10,487 nucleotides of DNA from Lachnospiraceae bacterium UBA7480 (lineage in GTDB: Bacteria; Bacillota; Clostridia; Lachnospirales; Lachnospiraceae): assembly GCA_002479655.1 (NCBI GenBank), contig DLOQ01000071.1, positions 12,018-22,504 on the forward strand. Direction: 5' to 3'. The translations under genes and the position numbers were made by a program. Positions 1-4,642 of this stretch are shown here, in pieces. Below the pieces are notes generated by a model. It was not told the DNA's origin and searched no databases. It saw only the letters and a list, made by a program, of their open reading frames with translations. Within the stretch, counting starts at the first letter, position 1; the number at the start of each line of letters is the position of its first letter.

Positions 1-888
1 GAGAGGATATTTATCCGCAAGGAACGTCTGATTGGCAGGCAGATTCATCTTTTTAGCAATTCCGCTCTTATCATATCCCTTGATTTTCAACTCCTTTGCC
101 TGCATCATATTATTAAATTGTCTTATCAGCAGATTCAAAACTTCATTCGGTCTTTTCTGCAATGCCAGCAGATCATAATAAAGATGCAATGCTTTCTTCT
201 GCTGCTTCCCGACGATCGCCTCGACCATTTCAAATACCCTGTCTTCCAGACTGCGCGCCGTCAAAGCCTCTACATCCGCCTCCACGATCTGATTCCTGTC
301 TTGGGTATAGCTCAACAGCTTCTCCATTTCATTGCGAATCGTCCACAAGTCAAGTCCGACACGCTGCGTCAGCAGTTCCGCCGCGCCGGCGGAGACCTTC
401 TTTCCCTCTCCTGCTGCCAGCCCCGCCAACCAGCGATGAACCGACAGCTTATCCAGCTCTTTAAAATCAATATCTATTCCTTCCTTACTTACGGTCTTGT
501 ACATTTTGCCGCGCTTATCCATCTCCCTCTCCACAAAAAGGAAATGCGCCGTTTCGGAAGGATGCTTTAAATATTCCGCCATTTCCTCACAGGACGACTT
601 AAACCATCCGGAATCTATAATCAATATCGTTCTTCGATCCGCTAAAAACGGCATCGTATCTGCCAGTGAAATTACTTCATCTACATTGATCTTATTTCCT
701 TCAAACCGATGAAAATTCATCGTATCCTCCGGATCTGTCAATGCCTGCAGAAACTTGTCTTTGTACTGACGCTTCAAATATTCTTCTTCCCCATATAACA
801 GATATGCCTGCTTCGGATTTCCGTCTTTGATCTCCTGCAACAGCTTTTCCAGATGCTGCTTGACGTCATTAATACTTTTTATCTCCAC
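1..888 (-). CDS. holA: DNA polymerase III subunit delta (partial, C-terminus beyond window)
   Basis: The delta subunit is the clamp-loader component that opens the beta sliding clamp on DNA during replication. Reading the minus strand from a GTG at 888 gives 296 codons with no stop down to base 1. The N-terminal part has the family signature YLLYGEEEYLKR near residues 28-39. It continues through the AAA+-like fold (LADRRTILIIDSGWFK, then HFLFVEREMDKRGKMYK) to the helical region with LDLWTIRNEMEKLLSY and RPNEVLNLLIRQFNNMMQAKEL. The family is usually about 330-350 residues, so roughly 30-50 residues are missing at the left edge. The GTG start is chosen because an in-frame stop lies at 919-921, no better ATG exists, and AAGG sits 8 bases upstream. 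The gene lies 175 bases downstream of yggS on the same strand. It is often found after comEC in Firmicutes; here other genes separate the two. Confidence 0.93.
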   Translation of the reverse strand, partial: MEIKSINDVKQHLEKLLQEIKDGNPKQAYLLYGEEEYLKRQYKDKFLQALTDPEDTMNFHRFEGNKINVDEVISLADTMPFLADRRTILIIDSGWFKSSCEEMAEYLKHPSETAHFLFVEREMDKRGKMYKTVSKEGIDIDFKELDKLSVHRWLAGLAAGEGKKVSAGAAELLTQRVGLDLWTIRNEMEKLLSYTQDRNQIVEADVEALTARSLEDRVFEMVEAIVGKQQKKALHLYYDLLALQKRPNEVLNLLIRQFNNMMQAKELKIKGYDKSGIAKKMNLPANQTFLADKYPL

Positions 889-957
889 TGATATAACCTT
901 GACCTTTCCTTCCGCTTTTCACACGGCTTCCTTGTTTCTCTCGATTTCTTTTCCTAC

Positions 958-1049
958 AAAGTTACAGTTTTAACTTCTTCAAAGCTTCCGTTTCAGTTCC
1001 AATAAAGCTTCTGTTTCAACTTCTTCAACGCTTTCGGCTTCAAATCCCG
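958..1049. repeat. Degenerate 23-base tandem repeat in the yggS-holA gap
   Basis: Units start at 958, 981 and 1004, each 23 bases long and each beginning AAAG. The first and third units match at 19 of 23 positions, and the second and third at 16 of 23 (counted by eye). A weaker fourth unit starts at 1027 and fits best with a one-base shift; a possible fifth runs into the yggS stop. On the transcribed minus strand the unit is purine-rich (GAAGAAGTTGAAACAGAAGC). The period is not a multiple of three, so it does not encode a peptide repeat. No function is known to me. Confidence 0.6.
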
Positions 1050-1063
1050 AAAAGTTTCGATTT

Positions 1064-1777
1064 TCATAATGTATATTTTCTCGCCCCATATATGAGGGAA
1101 CCTACCCGGATCATCGTGCTTCCTTCCAGAATGGCGTTTTCATAATCCTGGCTCATCCCCATCGAAAGGATCTCCATGAAAACATTATCATATTTTAAAT
1201 CCCTCGCTTTTTCAAACAGCATCCTCATCTTCTCAAAATATTTGCGGTTTTCCAGATCCGAAGTATCCGCAGGCGGGATCGTCATCAGTCCTTTCACTCT
1301 GATATGCGGCTGTGCCGCGGAAAGCTCCAGCATCCTCCACAAGTTATCAGCCGCAAGTCCCGTCTTGCTTTCCTCCGCGCCGATATTGACCTCGATCAGG
1401 ACATCCTGCACCATGTCCCGCTTGGCTGCGGCTTTCTCTAACGCAGTCAGCAGATGCTCACTGTCCATACTCTGGATCAGCTCCGCCCTTCCCAATACAT
1501 ATTTGATCTTATTGGTCTGAAGATGCCCGATCAGATGCGCCGGTTTTCCCAGATACGCATCAGCATCTTTTTTCTCAACCAGCTCCTGCACATGATTCTC
1601 CCCAAACAGATCAATCGCAAAACACGCGCTTTCTTTCACTTCTTCTATAGAACGCGTCTTGGATGCGGCAAGAAGCAGGACCTCTTCCGGCTTTCTGCCG
1701 GCAGACTGCGCAGCCTTTTCCATTTTTTCCCTGATTGCTTCAATATTTTGTTTCATATCAGCCTGATTGCCGCCCAT
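1064..1777 (-). CDS. yggS: YggS/YBL036C-family pyridoxal-phosphate-binding homeostasis protein
   Basis: Members of this family are cytosolic, bind PLP in a single alanine-racemase-like barrel without known catalysis, and help balance vitamin B6 and amino/keto-acid pools. The chosen start gives 237 residues, close to the usual 225-235. Family motifs are visible in order: LLLAASKTR with the PLP lysine at K40, FGENHVQE near 58-65, HLIGHLQTNKIK at 81-92, IEVNIGAEESKTGL at 128-141, GLMTIPP at 163-169, and the phosphate-binding end SMGMSQDYENAI...RVGSLIYGAR. The reading frame is open up to 1849, but the ATG at 1777 has AGGGA five bases upstream and fits family length; the ATG at 1756 is a weaker alternative. 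A promoter-like element lies about 125 bases upstream. The stop overlaps an ATG (ATGA), and holA follows on the same strand. Confidence 0.93.
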   Translation of the reverse strand: MGGNQADMKQNIEAIREKMEKAAQSAGRKPEEVLLLAASKTRSIEEVKESACFAIDLFGENHVQELVEKKDADAYLGKPAHLIGHLQTNKIKYVLGRAELIQSMDSEHLLTALEKAAAKRDMVQDVLIEVNIGAEESKTGLAADNLWRMLELSAAQPHIRVKGLMTIPPADTSDLENRKYFEKMRMLFEKARDLKYDNVFMEILSMGMSQDYENAILEGSTMIRVGSLIYGARKYTL

Positions 1778-1903
1778 AATTATCCCTGCCTTTTCTGAAA
1801 TATCTTTAAAGACACAATATCCCAAAGAAGATTTTCTGTCTCCGGTCAAAGCCCCGCAAATCCTTTAGATTTTAGGGTTCGCTTGACTCTGCGCTTTTCA
1901 AAT

Positions 1904-1932
1904 ATTATACATCAATAAGTTTATACAGGCAA
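1904..1932 (-). promoter_or_regulatory. Sigma-A-type promoter for yggS(-holA)
   Basis: On the minus strand the -35 box TTGCCT (1927-1932) is followed by a 17-base spacer and a perfect -10 box TATAAT (1904-1909). It points toward yggS and would give an untranslated leader of about 120 bases. It is divergent from, and does not overlap, the tetR promoter. Confidence 0.7.
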
Positions 1933-1958
1933 AGACTATTTGACAATTTTATCCCCTA

Positions 1959-1987
1959 TTGACTTTCTGAACATTGTTCAGTATAAT
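1959..1987 (+). promoter_or_regulatory. Sigma-A-type promoter of the tetR/flavoprotein cassette
   Basis: The -35 box TTGACT (1959-1964), a 17-base spacer and a perfect -10 box TATAAT (1982-1987) point toward the tetR gene. The predicted start is near 1993-1995, giving a very short leader of about 22 bases that carries the ribosome binding site. The spacer is occupied by the first operator palindrome. Confidence 0.82.
1967..1981. promoter_or_regulatory. Operator palindrome O1 (TetR-type site)
   Basis: CTGAACATTGTTCAG is a perfect inverted repeat with 7-base arms around one central base. It lies exactly between the -35 and -10 boxes, so a bound repressor would exclude RNA polymerase. It shares the TGAACA-N-TGTTCA core with the second site 25 bases downstream (centre to centre). 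The likely ligand is the TetR protein encoded immediately downstream; this is inference from position and symmetry. Confidence 0.75.
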
Positions 1988-1992
1988 ATAAT

Positions 1993-2005
1993 TGAACAAT
2001 GTTCA
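1993..2005. promoter_or_regulatory. Operator palindrome O2 (TetR-type site)
   Basis: TGAACAATGTTCA is a perfect inverted repeat with 6-base arms around one base and has the same core as O1. It covers the predicted transcription start and abuts the AGGAGG ribosome binding site (2005-2010). It contains an in-frame ATG (1999) that is an unlikely translation start for that reason. Confidence 0.73.
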
Positions 2006-2016
2006 GGAGGGGCGCT

Positions 2017-2589
2017 ATGGATCATAAAGAACTCATCATTCAAGCCACGATCGAGCTCATTAATGAAAAAGGCGGGCAAATGGATAGCATTACCGTACGG
2101 GAGATATGCAAAAAAGCAAATGTCGGTTTAGGGCTTGTGAATTATCATTTTGGGAGCAAAGACAAACTCATAGAATTATGCGTAGAACGAATTGTAAGCG
2201 GTATTATTGATAATTTTCAAACCATCCGGGAAAACACAGAAAAACTAAATCCTTTTGAAAAACTTACGTATCTTGGAGACATGACGTTTACCTTTTTATT
2301 TGAACACTATGCCGTGTCACAAATTTCTGTTCTTTCAGATATGCGTATGCCAAAAGAAAACGACAATACGCATAGGACATACCTTGCTTATCTTCCGCTT
2401 ATGTCTGCCTGCCGCCCGGATTGGGATGAAGAAACGCTTAAACGCAAGACATTTTATCTGATTACTGTGATGCAGCAGGCTTTTTTGCGCCATAAAGTAA
2501 TTATGCAGCTTTATGGGATAGACTTGACCGTTCCGGAAGAACGGAAAGCATTTCATAAAGCGGTATTACATGACATTTTGGAGGTCTAG
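2017..2589 (+). CDS. TetR/AcrR-family transcriptional regulator
   Basis: This is a predicted ligand-responsive DNA-binding repressor, 190 residues long, typical of the family. The N-terminal helix-turn-helix occupies about residues 25-52 (ITVREICKKANVGLGLVNYHF followed by GSKDKLIELCVERI), with the characteristic YHFGSKDKL end of the recognition region. The remaining roughly 135 residues form the variable helical ligand-binding domain, from which no ligand can be read. The start at 2017 is preferred because AGGAGG lies 6 bases upstream; an in-frame ATG at 1999 lies inside an operator. The gene is followed after 3 bases by the flavoprotein gene, whose ribosome binding site lies inside the tetR 3' end, so the two are probably one message. 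Two matching palindromes in its promoter indicate autorepression. Base and codon use (AAA, ATT, TTT preferred) are more AT-rich than neighbouring minus-strand genes, suggesting acquisition by transfer. Confidence 0.9.
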   Translation: MDHKELIIQATIELINEKGGQMDSITVREICKKANVGLGLVNYHFGSKDKLIELCVERIVSGIIDNFQTIRENTEKLNPFEKLTYLGDMTFTFLFEHYAVSQISVLSDMRMPKENDNTHRTYLAYLPLMSACRPDWDEETLKRKTFYLITVMQQAFLRHKVIMQLYGIDLTVPEERKAFHKAVLHDILEV

Positions 2590-2592
2590 CTT

Positions 2593-3312
2593 ATGAAAAT
2601 AACAGTGATAAACGGAACAGAAAAACAAGGTGTAACCTATCGTTTAAAAGAAATTTTTCTGAAACAATTCCGTGAAAATTCGGATATCAGGGAATTTTAT
2701 CTTCCAAAGGACTGTCCTGCTTTCTGCTCAGGCTGTATAAATTGTATGTTGAAAGGCGAACATACATGCAAAGATGCGGAGTACATACAAAAAATTGTAT
2801 CGTCGCTATTAGAATCCGATTTGATTGTCATGACCAGTCCCGCTTATGTGATGCACGCAACAGGTTCCATGAAAGCGCTGCTTGACCATCTTGCATATTT
2901 ATGGATGCCGCACCGCCCTGCTCCTGAAATGTTTACAAAGCGTGCAGTTATCATTACGCAATGTCTCGGCGCAGGAGCAAAATCCACAGCGAAAGACATA
3001 AAACACAGTCTTTCATGGTGGGGCATTTCCAAAATTATGGTGTTTACAGGACAACTTATGAGCGATGTTGTCTGGGAAAGGCTTGCAGAAAAAAAGCGCT
3101 TAGAGCTTACGAAAAAAATAAGTCGTTTATCAGACAAAATTTTTCATATCAATTATGAAAAACCTCCAAAGGCAAATGCAATTACAAGGATAAAATTTCT
3201 TTTCTGCCGCATGTTGCAGAAATCATTGTACAAAGACAATCCTGACTATCTTGACGCGAAATACTGGGCAGAGATGGGATGGCTTGGAAAAACCAGACCT
3301 TGGAGAGCTTAG
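2593..3312 (+). CDS. Flavodoxin-fold NAD(P)H-dependent oxidoreductase / iron-sulfur-flavoprotein-like
   Basis: The 239-residue product has a flavodoxin-like fold predicted to bind FMN. An N-terminal beta strand and phosphate loop (MKITVINGTEKQGVTYRL) is followed by a cysteine cluster at C41, C45, C48, C51 and C59, read as CxxxCxGCxxCxxxGxxxxC-like spacing. A second flavin-contact motif, SPAYVMHATGSMKALLDHL, is near 82-100. The C45-X2-C48-X2-C51-X7-C59 pattern resembles the 4Fe-4S ligands of iron-sulfur flavoproteins, although those usually have a shorter last gap. The C-terminal 60 residues are basic and aromatic (KFLFCRMLQKSLYKDNPDYL, then WAEMGWLGKTRPW). The ATG has GGAGG 8 bases upstream, within the tetR gene. 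The likely role is reduction of a small redox-active compound (quinone, nitro or azo compound) under control of the upstream TetR protein. The substrate cannot be read from the sequence. Confidence 0.82.
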   Translation: MKITVINGTEKQGVTYRLKEIFLKQFRENSDIREFYLPKDCPAFCSGCINCMLKGEHTCKDAEYIQKIVSSLLESDLIVMTSPAYVMHATGSMKALLDHLAYLWMPHRPAPEMFTKRAVIITQCLGAGAKSTAKDIKHSLSWWGISKIMVFTGQLMSDVVWERLAEKKRLELTKKISRLSDKIFHINYEKPPKANAITRIKFLFCRMLQKSLYKDNPDYLDAKYWAEMGWLGKTRPWRA

Positions 3313-3313
3313 G

Positions 3314-3331
3314 AAAAAGAATCTCTTTTTT
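3314..3331. terminator. Possible weak bidirectional terminator between convergent genes
   Basis: AAAAAGA (3314-3320) and TCTTTTT (3324-3330) form a 7-base inverted repeat with a 3-base loop, directly after the flavoprotein stop and 7 bases before the amrS stop. A T-run follows on the plus strand and an equivalent run lies on the minus strand. The stem is almost all A-T, so its strength is doubtful, but the position between convergent genes fits. Confidence 0.4.
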
Positions 3332-3337
3332 ATCCGC

Positions 3338-4174
3338 TCACACATTCCCCACATACACCTTTTCCAGATACCGCTTTGCCGTCCCCGCAAGGCGGTAAAG
3401 CTGCTCCACGTCCGTAGCTTCCCTGTCCTGCATGCGGTAACAAGGAAAAAAGCGGGTGATATGAAGAGGGATGGACGGACTTAAACCGGAGATCCATTTG
3501 GCCTGCGCTTCCATATCTTCAGGGGAATCGTTCTCTCCCGGCACGATCAGCGTGGTCAGTTCCACATGACAGCTTTCCGCCGCCCTAGCGATAAACGCCT
3601 TGACTGTCTCCAAATCCCCGCCAAGCTTCCGATAGTACTCCTTGCGAAAGCCCTTTAAGTCAATGTTCATGGCATCTATCCAAGGCAATAGCTCCTCAAG
3701 AACCGTAAGCGCAGCGGTGCCGTTTGTCACAAGGACATTCTGCATGCCGTATTCCTTCACCAGTCTTGCCGTATCACGGACAAACTCCCAGCCCACCAAG
3801 GGTTCATTATAGGTGTAGGCTATGCCGATATTCCCCGCCTTTTTCTGTTCCTTCCATGTCAGCGCCAGATCCGCGAGCTGTCCGGAAGAGATATACTCCG
3901 CGTCAGGGATCCTTCCGTCCGCCATGGAGATCTCGTGATTCTGGCAGAAAGGACATCTCAGGTTACAGCCATAGCTTCCCACAGACAGTATCATGCTTCC
4001 CGGATGGAAATCATAAAGAGGCTTCTTTTCAATGGGATCCAGCGCTATGGAAGTGATCCGGCCGTAATTTTCGCAGATGATCTCTCCGCCCTCGTTTTTT
4101 CTGGCTCTGCACATTCCCGTCTGTCCGGGTTCCAGCGCGCAGTGATGCATACATACCTGACAAACTGTTTTCAT
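3338..4174 (-). CDS. amrS: AmmeMemoRadiSam-system radical SAM enzyme (AmrS)
   Basis: This is a radical S-adenosylmethionine enzyme of 278 residues. The N-terminus has a cysteine-rich module (C5, C8, C12, C22: CQVCMHHCALEPGQTGMC), then DPIEKKPLYDFHPGS near 46-60. The radical SAM cluster motif is C70-X3-C74-X2-C77 (GCNLRCPFCQN), which would hold the 4Fe-4S cluster that cleaves SAM. Further family-like segments are YTYNEPLVGWEF, VTNGTA, IDAMNIDLKGF and HITRFFPCYRM. This combination matches the enzyme associated with Memo and AMMECR1 proteins; the reaction is not established to my knowledge. Neither partner is in the window. The ATG at 4174 is chosen over an in-frame TTG at 4198 because AGGAG lies 10 bases upstream of it. 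The gene has its own promoter candidate and converges with the flavoprotein gene. Pyruvate-formate-lyase-activating-enzyme-like is an alternative label given by some pipelines. Confidence 0.88.
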   Translation of the reverse strand: MKTVCQVCMHHCALEPGQTGMCRARKNEGGEIICENYGRITSIALDPIEKKPLYDFHPGSMILSVGSYGCNLRCPFCQNHEISMADGRIPDAEYISSGQLADLALTWKEQKKAGNIGIAYTYNEPLVGWEFVRDTARLVKEYGMQNVLVTNGTAALTVLEELLPWIDAMNIDLKGFRKEYYRKLGGDLETVKAFIARAAESCHVELTTLIVPGENDSPEDMEAQAKWISGLSPSIPLHITRFFPCYRMQDREATDVEQLYRLAGTAKRYLEKVYVGNV

Positions 4175-4226
4175 CGCAGCTAAGCTCCTGTTCCTCAATG
4201 GTGTCGTATTACAAGTCTCCCATCAT

Positions 4227-4254
4227 TTGACTACGATCCGCTTTCGAGTATGAT
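4227..4254 (+). promoter_or_regulatory. Possible promoter toward the small plus-strand gene
   Basis: TTGACT (4227-4232), a 16-base spacer and TATGAT (4249-4254) make a plausible sigma-A promoter on the plus strand, starting near 4261 and leaving a leader of about 160 bases before the small gene at 4423. Its -10 box overlaps the -10 box of the opposed amrS promoter. Confidence 0.45.
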
Positions 4255-4281
4255 ACTATCACAAAAATTGCTTTTTCTCAA
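4253..4281 (-). promoter_or_regulatory. Promoter of amrS
   Basis: On the minus strand TTGAGA (4276-4281) is followed by a 17-base spacer and TAGTAT (4253-4258). The predicted start near 4246 leaves a leader of about 70 bases to the amrS ATG at 4174. Confidence 0.6.
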
Positions 4282-4422
4282 CTAAAACCATGCCGGCTTT
4301 ATAAATTCCATGCTGCATAAATATTTTTAAATATGAGAAACTATGAATATAAAAAAATACGAGAAAAGCAGCGTGGAAACGAGGTGTCATCGCAGCAAGC
4401 TGCTCTAACATGGAGGATTAAT

Positions 4423-4611
4423 ATGAAAGCCGCAGAATACAAAAAACCTATCAGCACGATCCCCGAGGGCGTTTGGGAAAGCAGCAGACCGAACGGAAAA
4501 GCCGAGCAGGATCAGCAGTGCACCCAGACAACCGATCTTCAAGGGAATGGGTATCCCGTATCCAAACAGGCAGCCCATAAGAAAACGTCGGACAAACCAG
4601 ATCTCCCTTAG
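4423..4611 (+). CDS. Small hypothetical protein, 62 residues
   Basis: I do not recognise this protein. The ATG at 4423 has GGAGG 6 bases upstream (4412-4416), one of the best ribosome binding sites in the window, which is the main reason to call the gene. The product begins MKAAEYKKPISTIPEGVWES and is hydrophilic throughout, rich in Lys, Gln, Ser and Pro, with no signal peptide, membrane helix or cysteine pair. The frame is open further upstream to an ATG at 4333, but that start lacks a comparable site. It converges with comEC, whose stop is only 31 bases past this gene. A possible promoter lies at 4227-4254. An 85-codon minus-strand frame overlaps it (4405-4662) and is less well supported. 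The region could also be non-coding or a gene remnant. Confidence 0.42.
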   Translation: MKAAEYKKPISTIPEGVWESSRPNGKAEQDQQCTQTTDLQGNGYPVSKQAAHKKTSDKPDLP

Positions 4612-4642
4612 CGCCACCGACGCAGAGAACATTTTACAACGA

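Noticed and set aside
118..570. 150-codon plus-strand frame
   Set aside because: It lies opposite holA, which has clear family motifs on the other strand; the plus-strand product has no recognisable features or ribosome binding site.
889..957. Possible promoter for holA
   Set aside because: TTGAAG-like boxes in the repeat have only poor -10 candidates (TTGTAG, TTATTG) at 17 bases; holA is more simply read from the yggS promoter.
1778..1849. Upstream extension of yggS to 1849
   Set aside because: It adds 24 residues not seen in the family, and the ATG at 1777 has a good AGGGA site.
1947..3340. Short direct repeat (TTTTATCC-like) near both ends of the tetR cassette as a possible insertion footprint
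   Set aside because: Only about 8 bases of AT-rich similarity with a mismatch beyond; no inverted ends, transposase or attachment site.
4380..4395. Resemblance to a T-box motif (GGTGTCATCGC) in the small gene's leader
   Set aside because: Only a partial match to the T-box sequence; no stem I, specifier loop or terminator helix could be found in the leader.
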